From Bombyx mori (Eukaryota > Arthropoda > Insecta > Lepidoptera > Bombycidae): 64,000 nucleotides of DNA. The stretch is taken from assembly GCF_030269925.1 (NCBI RefSeq), contig NC_085123.1, positions 1,178,001 to 1,242,000 of the forward strand, written 5' to 3'. Positions 10,601 to 20,146 of this stretch are shown here, piece by piece (the first letter of the stretch is position 1; every line of letters starts with the position of its first letter). Under the pieces are notes generated by a model that was not told the DNA's origin, searched no databases, and worked only from the letters and a program-made list of their open reading frames with translations. Made by a program: the position numbers and the translations under genes.

Positions 10601-11908
10601 GGTGGTAGATGATCACTATCTCTCATAGATGTCATTGTCAAAAGCACTCAACAATCAAATCAACAAATGAAATATCCCCAATGATTTCAACTAGCAAATA
10701 TAATATTATTGTAGATAAACATATTGGTTGTTTGCTGCATTCTGTGGATCATATATAGCAAATTAGATGGTTATTTGGTTTTTCCATCTTGACAATCATT
10801 GATCATTGATATCATTGAGAAAACTACCACAAGAATAATCATATTTTACATAAACACTGGAAATGTAAAATAAATAATTACATAGATTTCTTTTGTTGGT
10901 ACATAATTCAATTAAATTTAAACTAGAAAGTTGTTGCCTAACGTCTACTGATGAAAGATAGTAGATTAGTAGCAGACTGGTAGACAGCAGCTTGGATCTG
11001 CCCCTGACATTGCTGAAGTCCATGGGCGATGGTAACCACTCACCATCAGGTGAGCATTGTACCCCCTACTGCTATGCTGCCTATAAGGGCAATAAAAATA
11101 AATAAATAAAAAGATATAGTTTAACTACCAGTAGACGAGAATTTTACAATTTATAATACTTATTTCCTAAAATTTTGTCTATTGGAGGGAAATAGGTTTT
11201 GAGATTTCATTTTAGAATGCAGGTGTGATTTGACAGTTCTTCTTTCTTGGTTCTTGAAAGAGTGATAGCGATCATCAGGTCTTCCTAACTGATTTAATAG
11301 TCAGCCTAGTCCTATCTGTACTATTAGTGAATATCAACATTTCAATAGAGGGCATCCAATACATATGCTATACTTACTTTTTCATAGTGACAATATTTAC
11401 AAGGTACTAACCAACTTCATATTTATAAATGTGTGAGAGATCCCCGACGAATGCTTCAGATCCACGCTTGTTACAGTGCACCATAACTGTAAAATGCAAT
11501 ACAAATAATTATGAAGGCCGTCTTCTATATATTACTAGTATGTCGACAATAAATCAACTATTTTATATACATTAAAACGAATTCCGTAAAAATTATGAAC
11601 TTTTCACATGTTTTTTTACAACAATTCAGCTCATCGTGAGCACAGTGTTCGGAATGTATGTTCACGAATTTTCACATTAGATCCAGTAATTATATATACT
11701 TACTGGCAATAAGATTAGACATAGTTCCAGACGGTACGAACAAAGCGGCCTGCTTGCCCAGCAGTGCAGCTATTTTATTCTCCAAGGCGTTTACTGTCGG
11801 ATCTTCACCGTAAACATCATCGCCCAAAGCAGAGTTCACCATTGCATGTTTCATAGCTTTAGTTGGTTTTGTAACTGTGTCTGAACGTAAATCAACTACG
11901 TGTGCCAT
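4509..11908 (-). CDS. L-threonine aldolase, complete gene of seven exons
   Basis: A PLP-dependent fold-type I enzyme that splits L-threonine or L-allo-threonine to glycine and acetaldehyde. The coding exons on - are 11704-11908, 11412-11486, 8850-9016, 7486-7706, 5874-6010, 5356-5504 and 4509-4682. Together they give 1128 nt, i.e. 375 aa plus stop, the usual family length. All six junctions are GT-AG and keep phase. Family motifs in order: [12 protein letters not shown] at the N-terminus; [59 protein letters not shown] (PLP-pyridine Asp near residue 173); [14 protein letters not shown] with the Schiff-base Lys near residue 204; and [19 protein letters not shown]. Exons 4-6 are strongly GC-rich while the introns are AT-rich. 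The introns carry several mobile-element fragments. A cytosolic location is inferred from the lack of a signal or transit peptide. The start is the first Met, which begins the conserved N-terminus. Confidence 0.95.
4965..5185 (+). mobile_element. fragment of the CGACTTCAAA repeat family
   Basis: The left edge (GACTAACTTCAAAAGAAATT) and the internal tract GAGTTATCCCTAATAATGC match the repeat at 43145-43360. The edge motif also matches the right end of the element at 38470-39045 in reverse. The type of element is not certain. Confidence 0.45.
5213..5312 (+). repeat. REP-D copy 1
   Basis: About 95 bp beginning TTTGCCTACGTTTGCCGCTA and continuing through GGGGCGCTGTTCCAACTG to ACGCGATCGAGAACGTTAAA. 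Other copies are at 6690-6757 (-), 7317-7400 (+) and 59228-59317 (+). Confidence 0.75.
5356..5504 (-). CDS. threonine aldolase exon 6
   Basis: Encodes (V)[20 protein letters not shown] through LVQRLAQ and CLAETQ. The acceptor is ATCCTCAG. Two in-frame donors are possible: CAG/GTCGAG at 5355 or CAG/GTCTGC at 5376, 21 nt apart. Both keep phase with exon 7. Confidence 0.82.
5685..5822 (-). mobile_element. Bm1 SINE fragment in threonine aldolase intron 5
   Basis: The T-tract and AGATGGGTGGACGAGCTCAC match the 3' end of Bm1 in reverse, followed by the block GGAGCCCATAGACAT. It ends with an inverted partial copy of the same terminal motif (GTTCGTCCACCCAT), so the two edges form a short inverted repeat. 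Confidence 0.8.
5874..6010 (-). CDS. threonine aldolase exon 5
   Basis: Encodes (Q)[16 protein letters not shown] through [11 protein letters not shown]. The acceptor is CCCGCGCAG and the donor G then GTGCGT. It is strongly GC-rich, with many CGC/GCG codons. Confidence 0.9.
6085..6176 (+). mobile_element. LINE-A 3' tail fragment
   Basis: GCAGCGGCTTGACTCTACCC through CACTCACCATCA, ending in CAATAAAAAAAA, is the LINE-A tail with a deletion near its end. It lies in threonine aldolase intron 4, just upstream (in gene sense) of exon 5. Confidence 0.75.
6176..6195. repeat. (TG)n microsatellite
   Basis: About ten GT repeats directly after the A-tail of a LINE-A fragment. Confidence 0.9.
6690..6757 (-). 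repeat. REP-D copy 2 (inverted)
   Basis: Reverse complement of the downstream half of REP-D (TTAACGTTCTCGATAGCGTA and flanks), within threonine aldolase intron 4. Confidence 0.65.
7317..7400 (+). repeat. REP-D copy 3
   Basis: GCGTACGTTTGCCGCTAGGG through ACGCTATCGAGAACTTTAAG, within threonine aldolase intron 4, about 85 bp from exon 4. Confidence 0.75.
7486..7706 (-). CDS. threonine aldolase exon 4 (PLP-lysine exon)
   Basis: Encodes [18 protein letters not shown] through [10 protein letters not shown], the PLP-lysine motif [16 protein letters not shown] and SYHFIE. The acceptor is TATTTGCAG and the donor GTAAGT. The exon is GC-rich. Confidence 0.95.
7735..7979 (+). mobile_element. Bm1 SINE, 5'-truncated
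   Basis: Starts ACTGGTGGTAGGACTTCTTG, contains ATGCGTTTCGGTTTGAAGG and GGTGGGCCGTGAGCTCGTCC, and ends in AACAATAAAAAAA. The tRNA-like head is missing. It lies in threonine aldolase intron 3. Confidence 0.9.
7985..8280. repeat. GC-rich unidentified repeat-like segment
   Basis: Directly after the Bm1 A-tail comes about 290 bp of GC-rich sequence (GCTGGGGGCCGAACCTCCTA, CCGTCCGGGGTCAGAACCCG). It contrasts sharply with the AT-rich intron. No long reading frame was seen. It resembles untranslated parts of non-LTR elements, but I cannot assign it. Confidence 0.35.
8559..8795 (-). mobile_element. LINE-B-related element, variant with T-tract at left
   Basis: A T-tract is followed by GGTGGCCCGGAGGCCTTTCC, the GGTGGGATTTGCTAAC block, and the LINE-B core GATCCGGCGAGAAACTCAG. 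The same variant is present in reverse at 20147-20357. Confidence 0.7.
8850..9016 (-). CDS. threonine aldolase exon 3
   Basis: Encodes [20 protein letters not shown] through [10 protein letters not shown]. The acceptor is TTATTCTTCAG and the donor GTATGA. The first base of its first Gly codon comes from exon 2. Confidence 0.93.
9212..9629. mobile_element. MITE-like element with degraded terminal inverted repeats
   Basis: The left end TGGTAGTTTTCCAATTA is mirrored by TAATTGGAAAACTACCA at the right. Further inward matches (GCATAATGCG near both ends) extend the symmetry with gaps. There is no coding capacity. It lies in threonine aldolase intron 2. A target duplication is not clear. Confidence 0.6.
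9630..10230. other. AT-rich intron sequence
   Basis: Threonine aldolase intron 2. Simple AT-rich sequence with no feature I can name. Confidence 0.6.
10235..10402 (-). mobile_element. diverged LINE-B fragment
   Basis: AATCTACCACCAGGTCAGAATTG, GACCCACTGAGAAGATCC and GAGAAACTCAGTTGG match the LINE-B core in the same sense as 40008-40370. Confidence 0.55.
10985..11112 (+). mobile_element. LINE-A 3' tail fragment
   Basis: CAGCAGCTTGGATCTGCCCC through ATTGCTGAAGTCCATGGGC and CACTCACCATCAGGTG, ending GGGCAATAAAAATAAATAAA. Confidence 0.8.
11412..11486 (-). CDS. threonine aldolase exon 2
   Basis: A 75-nt exon encoding [20 protein letters not shown] and then YKYEV, between an acceptor (TTTTACAG) and a donor GTTAGT. 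It is too short to be found by ORF length; family alignment and phase place it. Confidence 0.9.
11704..11908 (-). CDS. threonine aldolase exon 1
   Basis: Encodes residues 1-68 plus the first base of codon 69, from [16 protein letters not shown] to SGTMSNLIA. The donor is A then GTAAGT at 11703. The next exon completes codon 69 as Ile. Confidence 0.93.
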
Positions 11909-12159
11909 TTTATCACAATTATTTAAAAAGACCGCAAACTAATTGACGAAATTACTGCTAAACTTCAGATGATTTTAATTGAGCTTCACAGTAGGTATTT
12001 GTTATATTTATCTCATTTTAAACAATAACAACTCGAGGTCATTCATTAGCAATTAGAATTCAGTATTATTATAATTTATTATATAAATAATATCAGTTCT
12101 GTACAATTCTCTTAATTCATAATTTTTCTTGACATGACAATTGTCAATCATAGATTATG
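11909..12159. promoter_or_regulatory. upstream region of threonine aldolase
   Basis: AT-rich DNA upstream of the start codon, which is read leftward. No TATA box at a convincing position was picked out. The promoter is inferred from location only. Confidence 0.3.
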
Positions 12160-12174
12160 ATTATACCATAGATC

Positions 12175-12239
12175 TTTTTTTTTGGGTACAATTTTTCCTT
12201 CTTAGGAAAGGCAAAGGGATCTAAGCCCATACAGTCTTA
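12175..12239 (-). mobile_element. 65-bp retroposed fragment with target-site duplication
   Basis: A T-tract starts the insert (so the A-tail is on -). It is flanked by ATTATACCATAGATC (12160-12174) and ATTATACCATAGACC (12240-12254), a 15-bp duplication with one mismatch. The source element was not identified. Confidence 0.6.
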
Positions 12240-12369
12240 ATTATACCATAGACCTATATAGTAGATTATACACTTAATTTAAATGTCAATAACCAAATTA
12301 GATCTATTTTTCATGAAAAGGCAAAAGTATTATACCATATAGCCTAATCTTTCATAATATATATATATT

Positions 12370-12930
12370 TTTTATATGAAAATTTTAAACTATGATAAAG
12401 TGAAATGATACGATAAGAATAAAATGATATGAAGTGAAATTAAATCCATTAATTGGGAACATTAATCAATCGTCATGAAATTAAATTAAATGAGATGAGG
12501 TGATATGAGATGAAATATAATCTCAGTAAAACCGAGGAGGTTATTCACTGAGACTTTTTCAGTGGACTTTTTGGAGGACCTCGAGAAGCTACGTCCAGCG
12601 GCTTTGTTGCATTTCCCCACATTGGTGCACTTTCACAGATCTTCTTCATCTTATCGTACTAGGTGGGGTCGGTATAGCTAATTTTTCTCTTCCATTCTCT
12701 ACTATCAGTCGTCATCTCAACACTCACTCCTCTCTCTCTCATATCGTCATTCACACACTCCATTCATGTTTTCTTCGGTCGATCTCTTCCTCCTCTACCT
12801 TGCACTACAGATATTAAACAGAGAATAAACCACCGTTATTACACATTTAAACCTGAAGTAACACTAAATAGACAAAATAAACCAATTCACACAACTGCGC
12901 TCCTCGCGTTCCCGCCAAAAAGTACTTTCC
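12370..12930 (-). mobile_element. RET-C retroposon copy with internal insertion
   Basis: Reverse-oriented relative of 36103-36516. Shared blocks include ATATAATCTCAGTAAAA, TTTTTCAGTGGACTTTTT, TACGTCCAGCGGCTTTGTT and GCGTTCCCGCCAAAAAGT. It is interrupted at about 12641-12830 by a pyrimidine-rich segment absent from the other two copies. Confidence 0.7.
12641..12830. repeat. pyrimidine-rich insertion inside RET-C
   Basis: The RET-C order CACAGAT/ATTAAACAG is split by about 185 bp of CT-rich sequence (GGGGTCGG, CACTCACTCCTCTCTCTCTC). The CACAGAT and CTACAGAT edges suggest a short duplication. It resembles the GGGTCGGCGCAACATG repeats at 33060-33175 and 53300-53412. Confidence 0.5.
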
Positions 12931-13524
12931 TTTTCCTTATAAAAAAGTCCTTTTCCATATTTTTTTTATTACCTAAGTGGTCAGACGAAAGATAATGCAA
13001 GCAAAGTACCTCTTAATAATGTTCTTTACGTCCATCCAGTACGAATCACTTTTTACAATAACAGTGACATCGACTTATCTTGGAATGAAAAAAACCTAAA
13101 TAACGGATACAAAATAAATATATATTATATGTTTTTTTACAAACAATTTCATTGTGTTAGTTACAGACGAAAAATTTGATCATGACGCATGGACTGTAGT
13201 ATTTCATTGAAAAGAATAGCATTAAATAGCAATGGTTTCTTTTATACGAATAAACATTGGTTGACACGACTGTACTCATATCGCAATTTAAAAAAACGAA
13301 CAAACTACTGGAGGATTCAGAAACGTGCCATTCGACCTTGTATACTCGTAGTAACGAGTCTTTTCGAAATTTGTAATAAAATCTTGAATGTCTTCGAGAA
13401 ATTTGCATCTGTCGGTGCTACCCTTTTCAAGTTCTATCCAAGAGAGATTACCTACTTAATGGGGCGAAAAACCGATTGTGAACCAGTGTCATTAATTCGA
13501 CTTCTCTTACCTACTTACGAATTC

Positions 13525-13975
13525 TCTGGGCCGGATCTCCCAAATACCAGCTTCATACAGAAGAGGGCCTTTCGGATTATTGATAATTCCATTCTCACGG
13601 ACTGTTTAGAACCTCTGGTTCTGCGGAGGGACTTCTGTTCCCTCGGTATTTTGTACCGTATGTTCCATGGGGAGTGCTCTGAGGAATTGTTTGAGATGAT
13701 ACCACACCTCGTTTTTACCATCGCACCGCCCGCCACCGGAAAAGAGTTCATCCATTATACATTGGAACCACTGCATTCATAGTGCGTTTCCAGATATCTT
13801 TTTTCCCACGTACCATCCGGCTTTGAAATGAGCTCCCCTACACTGTGTTTCCCAAGCATTAAACGGTAGGCAGCGGCTCGGCTTTGCCTCTGGCATTGCT
13901 GACGCCCATGGGCGCCCATGGCATTACCATCAGGTGGGCCGTATGCTCGTCTGCCTACAAGCGCAATAAAAAAAA
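13525..13975 (+). pseudogene. LINE-A ORF2 C-terminus and 3' tail, decayed
   Basis: Frame 13189-13782 ends in a LINE-A C-terminal region. Only its second half is element: FIQKRAFRIIDN, CLEPLVLRRDF, SLGILYRMFHGECSEELFEM. Compared with the copies at 27835 and 43592 it is broken after LEPLHS, and frameshifted remains of the FQRSF, FFKR and EVHGRR end follow. The 3' tail closes with GCGCAATAAAAAAA. The N-terminal half of the open frame is unrelated and probably fortuitous. Confidence 0.75.
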
Positions 13976-13984
13976 ACGCTCTTC

Positions 13985-14660
13985 CTCATATCATCCCACA
14001 AGCTCAATACGAAGGGTAACGATTAAGTAGGTTAATTACACTTCATAATTACATAAATAATTAAATTAATTAAATATCTACGTCAGTTCTTTCCATAGAT
14101 ATTTAAGCTTCCTTCTACCCATCTATTTCAATTAGTTTGCTGGATCTGGAACTGAAACTAGCTTGGTTTCCAAAAGTAATTTGTGTATCCGAGCTAGGTA
14201 AATGAATATTAACAAATTGGAACGCACCTCAAAAATTGATGGAACATGTTTTTTCCACTTTCGAGCCAAGAATTTGACAGCTGTTTTGACGGCAGCTCGT
14301 TATTGGTCCTTCGCTTCGAAATATTGACTCATTGCGAAAACCGGCCAATAACAGAATCTGAATGACAACATTCATCATGAAATTTCGGAAAAGGGAAACA
14401 AACTATAACGACAAAGAGGTGTCGGCAACACGTCGTGTACTTACTTTTAAATTGCTTTCATCCTAAAAGAAGAAATACTTCTTATTGCGCTTGACTCGAA
14501 CACGTACTTTTATTCAATTTAGTAAATAAAGTAATCGGTAATTACTATAAAAATCGAATACGCTTAATATACGGAATAAAATTCGACGAATCTCAACGTG
14601 AATTCGGGCGTCGACCGGTCATCCCTCCTACCCGTAACCGTCGTCGATTCCTTCGGCTAC
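13985..14660 (+). promoter_or_regulatory. upstream region of zipper
   Basis: Unique-looking sequence between the last repeat and the zipper 5' UTR. Composition shifts from AT-rich to GC-rich from about 14590. The GC-rich stretch 14590-14840 probably holds the transcription start and 5' UTR. No TATA box was identified with confidence. Confidence 0.4.
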
Positions 14661-14840
14661 AATCGTCATTTTGTAGTTATCAGAGCCGTGCGCGGCCACG
14701 GGTATAGAACGTAGAAGAACGCGCTTTTTGGTAACTTAAACACTGTGTTGTGAGGTGTGGTGTCGGTCGGGTTGACCGTGTATATGTTGTATATAGTGTC
14801 GGATTGCTGCAGTACGGGCCGCGAGTGATCGGGCGGCACG

Positions 14841-15185
14841 ATGGTGGACATGGATAGAAACGACCCGGAGCTCCGGTATCTGTCGGTGGATAGAAACAGC
14901 TTCAATGATCCAGCTACGCAGGCGGAATGGACGCAGAAGAGGTTAGTTTGGGTGCCTCACGAGAACCAAGGATTCGTAGCGGCCGGAATCAAAGGAGAGC
15001 GAGGAGATGAAGTTGAAGTGGAGATAGCCGAGTCAGGAAAGCGGATGTTGGTGCCCATAGATGATATCCAGAAAATGAATCCACCAAAGTTCGATAAAGT
15101 GGAGGATATGGCTGAACTGACCTGCTTAAACGAGGCTTCTGTTCTGCACAACATAAAAGACAGATACTATTCTGGACTCATTTAT
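14841..15185 (+). CDS. zip: non-muscle myosin II heavy chain, first coding exon
   Basis: N-terminal 115 residues of the actin-based motor heavy chain used in cytokinesis, cell-shape change and dorsal closure. The sequence runs [20 protein letters not shown], then [20 protein letters not shown] (SH3-like myosin N-terminal region), [20 protein letters not shown] and [20 protein letters not shown], ending IY. This is the cytoplasmic myosin II (zipper) type, not the muscle type. The exon stops in phase 0 at GTAAGT (15186). The next family residues (TYSGLFCVVVNPY) and the P-loop GESGAGKT are not found in the rest of the window, so only this exon is present. The start ATG lies in a GC-rich leader (GGGCGGCACG before ATG). 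The open frame continues 11 codons past the donor, which is intron read-through. Confidence 0.96.
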
Positions 15186-15239
15186 GTAAGTACTAAAAAA
15201 TTAAATTTATTTCCACGATAATATTTATATAACTTTGAC

Positions 15240-17040
15240 ATGATGATGAAAAATGTTCTAATAGGATTTCCCATTTTCTTAAAATGAAGCCAAATACCGA
15301 AACCAAAATATTTGACATTTAGTTCACTTGAAGCCTATAACATTACAGCTGTTGAACAAAATTTAAATTATTACATATCAAAAACCACCTGGTACTTAAA
15401 TGATAAAGTTAATTTAGTATTTTTATCTAGGTTATGATGAGTCATAATCAAATCTTTAATATTAAATCACTCAAGTGTACACAGTCATTCAATAATTAAA
15501 CCAATTTTAGTTTTACATACAGTAGATATAATATACTAATTATGCATTCTGTAATAAAGTCACTATGAAAATAAAAACAGGGATGCTATTAAAAAATGCA
15601 ATAACAAATTACTATTAGTTATTTATTATGCCTTAAATACTTGTTCATTATCATTAGTAATTTCAAGTGTGAAGAACTTGTAAAGCAAAGTGAAGGTAGC
15701 TCACATTTGCCTGAAAAGTATCACCTTTGCTACCAGTTCTGTGTTGTGCAACGAAAAACAAAAAACCCTTACCTTTCCACAATAGCTTCAATTAGGATGT
15801 TTGAAAATTTTAATCTCAAGGAAATCTTAAATGTTTATTACTCATTTTAAGATAAAATACTGGTTGAGGTAAAACTAAGTCACCCTTATATTACTATTAG
15901 AGAATGTCAATACTCTAATAGTACCAATTATGTTGCATTGAAAGAAAAACAAAACTATTGTCTAAATATTTTCATTTTGTTAAACAATTAAGGAATTGCA
16001 CCTTAACATTTTTTAGGTAACCACACAACATTACATGCCACAATCATGATTGTGTGTCGACTCATCCTTAAAGCATATCATCACATACTTTATCTTATCA
16101 CATAACTCACGTTGTTATATTTTTTCTTACAATCCTTATGTGTATGTTTATTTCTAATTCTTAGTAATAACACTACTTACAGTATTTTCTAAGTATTTTG
16201 TGAGTAATACGCCTGATTAAGGTTAAAAATACTTATGTGGTATAAAAATCTATCTATTAACAAAAACTGTAGAGAATATCTAAAATTATGAAAACATTTT
16301 GAGAAAATCGAAATTTGAGGTTAGGGCATGTTATGAACATAAATAGGTATCACCAGTTTGTTTGATTGTAACAGAAAACATCTATGAGCTTTGAAATTTG
16401 GTACAGCTGCTCTGTTGATAAATATATATATGTAAGATTTTAATGTCTTAGTAGAATGGCGGCACATTGTGGTTGAATACAATATAGACTAAATTCAACA
16501 GCCCAAGAAATAATGGCAATAATAATAATCCCAAGGAATACTACTACAGGACTCTACTACTCTTTGTTGACCGGTAGAAAATACTTCAGCCGGCCACTGT
16601 ATTTTTCTTCACAAAATTATATAAATAATGATTAAGATCTTCATTTTAAAATCAAGTCTTAAACTATAACCTAAATACAGATAGCATAGCTTTGAATTAG
16701 TCTCGAATACCATTATGAACTCTAAAGATCTTGGCTATACGGCGAAAGCGTAATGTTGCAGAATCACAAGGCTATAAAGTTAATGGTATAAATTATATCT
16801 TTGGAAATATGGGAATATGCCAGGCTATAATATATATACAGCTCTAAAAATAGAATAAAATAAACCAAAAGCCAAGCAGATTAGTTAAGTTTTTGAAGAT
16901 GACGTACGTGAACAAAATAGTACAACTGACCATCCAATGCTAGCTATGAATGTTTCTTTTTTGGTCAATTTCAATGGCATTAGTATCTTACCCATACAAT
17001 TTCCGAAAACGAAATACGGAGAGGTTCACATTGGAACAAG
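15240..17040. other. AT-rich intron sequence
   Basis: No repeat family or exon recognised. Short frames here have no family resemblance. Confidence 0.6.
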
Positions 17041-17345
17041 ATTCCTATCCTAGCCCCGGGACTAGACGACGATTTCTTGGTGCATACAGAGAAGAGCGCT
17101 CTCCCTCTTACGCCTCGTCGCCTGTTTGTACATTATGCTGCACTAGCAAAAGTCCACAATAACCCGGGAGTATTCGTCGCTGATCAGCATAGCAATCACG
17201 AGACTTGACAGAGACAAGTCACATCAGCAGTGTTGCGCTCTGCTGGACTCAGAGCTGATCTAAGAGCTGCTGGTACTTTCTGAAGCATTCGTACTCGAGC
17301 AGCACCTGCACTACTGCACTAGACTTCGGTAGTCTTTTAACACAA
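17040..17345 (+). pseudogene. possible decayed mobile-element coding fragment
   Basis: GC-rich relative to its flanks. One frame reads PLTPRRLFVHYAALAKVHNN before breaking. It could be remains of a retroelement polyprotein. The family is not recognised. Confidence 0.25.
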
Positions 17346-17386
17346 AAGTCAACCTGTTTATCAACAGCAGAGATTAACTGTTAACT

Positions 17387-17636
17387 GGTGGTAGGACCTC
17401 TTGTGAGTCCGCGCGGGTAGGTACCACCGCCCTATTTCTGTCGTGAAGCAGTAATGCGTTTCGGTTTGAAGGGCGGGGCACCCGTTGTAACTATATTGAG
17501 ACCTTAGAACTTATATCTCAAGGTGGGTAGCAAGTTTACGTTGTAGATGTCTATGGGTTCCGGTAACCACTCAACAACCAGGTGGGCTGTGAGCTCGTCC
17601 ACCCACCGAAGCAATAAAACAAAACTGTAAAAAAAA
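17387..17636 (+). mobile_element. Bm1 SINE, 5'-truncated
   Basis: CTGGTGGTAGGACCTCTTGT through CGGTTTGAAGGGCGGGGC, GGTGGGCTGTGAGCTCGTCC and AGCAATAAAACAAAAC. The tRNA-like head is missing. Confidence 0.93.
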
Positions 17637-17919
17637 AAGTGAATACCTATCTAAGGTTTGTAACATTGCGATAATATCATATAGAATTTAACCACAGTAT
17701 TACCTATGCTGACCGGACATCGACAGCGATCATCAGGTTCCCCGCTAATGGTGCTCTCTATTGTTATGTTAATGAAAGGATTTCATGCGTCATTCTGAAC
17801 TTACATTGATTAATACGTTGCCTTTCCTATGTACGGACTTTGATTCTCGATTTTGCGGTCATTTTTTTGGGTCAGTGAAGTTACACCTTTGTGTCAGAGA
17901 CCCAGGATGCACAGGCGAA

Positions 17920-18025
17920 CTCCAGCGCTCGAGTAGGATCGGCGGGTTTGCTAAAAACTGCTTGAGCACTCCAGTGGAAACCGGATAGCCCAAACGCGGC
18001 TGCTTCGCAATCGCATCTACCACTT
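17920..18025 (-). mobile_element. diverged LINE-B-variant fragment
   Basis: Same order as 8559-8795: CGGCGGGTTTGCTAAAAAC, then TGAGCACTCCAGTGGAAACC, TTCGCAATCGCATCTACC. Confidence 0.45.
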
Positions 18026-18371
18026 TTCACCTAATTATGAGTTATATCTTGCAAATCGAAAATTACCGCTGCTTTCTTGTAGGAATATTCTCAAAACTAC
18101 TGATAAGTACTAGTAAGTAATACAAAAGCACACGGACACAACAGTCCGAAAACCTAAAAAATAATTGTTATAAATCCTACACTAAATACATATGAATATA
18201 AGAACACAAATTATGAAATACATATTTGTACATTGTATTGATTAGCGCTTACAGACATCATAATACTTTAACATAAACGCCACTGCTCACCTTGAGACAC
18301 GAGACGAATCGGAATCAATTGGAATAACGGATACCAAACTATTCAAAGCAGAACGCCTGATTGCTTCACAG

Positions 18372-18660
18372 ATGTACTCCTCCCAGTACTCCTCCCTCGC
18401 GTCGTTTTTCTCATTACTGAGGGTCGTGACTCCCGCGCTGCTTCAATCTCTCTTGTACGATAGTTCTCTATCTGCTGCGATCCTTGGCCTCGTGGAGGGT
18501 ATCATGGAGCCTGATATCCAGATAAGATCGAATTTGGTCCGACCATCTCGCGGGACTGCGTCCTCTGAGACGTTTGCCCTCTATCCTGCCTGTCGCTATC
18601 AGCTGCTCAAGATGGCGACCCTACTTTCGAGCAAAGTACCTACCAAACCGGTATACAATA
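18372..18660 (-). pseudogene. decayed LINE ORF2 C-terminus
   Basis: On - the frame reads HLEQLIATGRIEGKRLRGRS, then PARWSDQIRSYLDIRLHDTL and HEAKDRSR, a stop, RTIVQERLKQRGSHDPQ and stop. This is the usual C-terminal end of a lepidopteran non-LTR endonuclease/reverse transcriptase. TAG stands where Trp is expected after DRSR, and another TAG interrupts ARK.GRHLEQ. The 118-codon frame on the opposite strand is an antisense shadow. Confidence 0.75.
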
Positions 18661-18764
18661 GAATCGATATTTGTTGTAATAGTATTATGTGTGTGAGCAA
18701 GAGGCTAACGATGTATCCGTACATTTAATAGGTTCATTGAAATAATAAACCGTGCGTCGCATAT

Positions 18765-18845
18765 GGCCTTACAATGTATACTTTCGTGGACTACGAAATG
18801 GCATTCGACAGTGTTGAACTCACTCATAGTGTTGTACAAACCGGC
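18765..18845 (+). pseudogene. reverse transcriptase fragment (motif A)
   Basis: One + frame reads MYTFVDYEMAFDSVELTHSV, the RT catalytic block with the first metal-binding Asp (FVDYxxAFDSV). It is only about 25 codons long. It points opposite to the neighbouring LINE C-terminus, so the two are separate insertions or a rearranged copy. Confidence 0.7.
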
Positions 18846-19019
18846 AACTCAATGTTTGGCATGAATCTGTAAGATCGAATCCGGTAAGATAGTAGCCAGA
18901 TCTGAAATGGAGTTGGTCTGAACAATTAGCAAGACGAAACCAGAGACTAAGTTGTAGGTGACGTGTTGAGAATGGCGGGCGATCGAACATGATGGCATAA
19001 AAATACTGATGGTATTTTA

Positions 19020-19240
19020 CTAGTGGTAGGATAACTTGTGAGAACGCACGGGTAGGTACCACCACCCTACCTATTTCTGCCGCGAAGGAGTAATGCGTTT
19101 CGGTTTGAAGGGTGCGGCAGCCATTGTCCTGTAAAAAATGAGACCTTAGAACTTATGTCTCGAGGGTTATAGATGTCTATGGGCTCCGGTTACCACATTA
19201 ACACCAGGTCGTCCAACCATAAAATTTATAAAAAAAATAC
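19020..19240 (+). mobile_element. Bm1 SINE, 5'-truncated, internally deleted
   Basis: CTAGTGGTAGGATAACTTGT, GTAATGCGTTTCGGTTTGAAG, ATGTCTATGGGCTCCGGTTA and a short A-tail. Part of the GGTGGGTGGCGCATT block is missing. Confidence 0.88.
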
Positions 19241-19244
19241 AAAA

Positions 19245-20146
19245 AGGCTCAAGATGATGATGAATGTATACTTGTAATATATATGCATTTATTCTTTCTT
19301 TTTATTAATAACCATGGACGTTTGTAACTGTTGACTGCGACATTTAAATAAGGTATAAACTGGCCGTTTCAATAACTTCTTACTGTTACTTTACTTCGAT
19401 AACCTGATAAAAATAAAAATAATAAATAACAGCATGAAACGTGAGTTCGTGTCCTCGCACGATTCCGTACAAAAATAATAACAGATTACCGTTAGTTACC
19501 ATTAAAAACACTTTCCCTACAACTGTATATATTTAAACCCATTTAAAAAAACATCCAATTAATATGAAATATTCAGCGAATTAACAATTATTCACCGTCG
19601 AATATTACATTGATGACATCATTCAGGTCGTGGTTGAATACACGATGTTTTCCTTAAAGCCTCAATGTACAACCTTTGGATGGGGTCAAGCGAAACGTGT
19701 TCAATCAAATTTTAATATTATTATTGTTCATGTAATTCACATTAGACAATCCCTAAAAGATCAAAAATCATTTTCGTGCTTGGTGAGATTATGTACTTAA
19801 AATGCCCCTCGTATTTCTTTCATAAACTAAGTGTAACGATGCTAGCGCCTCGCTTGATGAATAGAGGGAACTATTAAATTTCAGGGACGTGTTCTTTCAA
19901 CTATTAGAGCGACGCAATCGAGCGTGGGGTGTTGTATTATATTTTTTCTATCACCTATCAAATGACTATCTAGGTGTCTTTGGGGGTCAGAGATTCCAGT
20001 CGACGCCATAGATCACAGATGTCTTAAATCATTACTTCGACTTAGGAAAAACTTGTCAATGGTGACGTGAATCAAAAAAATAGAAAATTGAAATTTTCTA
20101 AAGATATCAGTAATAAGTGTAAGAACCGTGATCGCAATGGTTTTGT
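19245..20146. other. AT-rich intron sequence
   Basis: Nothing recognised. Confidence 0.6.

Noticed and set aside
13189..13524. N-terminal half of the 197-codon frame
   Set aside because: Only the part from about 13525 matches LINE-A. The upstream part looks like a chance open frame in AT-rich DNA.
14666..14905. 79-codon minus frame over the zipper 5' UTR and start
   Set aside because: Antisense to a well-supported exon, with no family resemblance.
18372..18728. 118-codon open frame on plus
   Set aside because: It is the antisense shadow of a decayed LINE C-terminus on minus that has clear family motifs.
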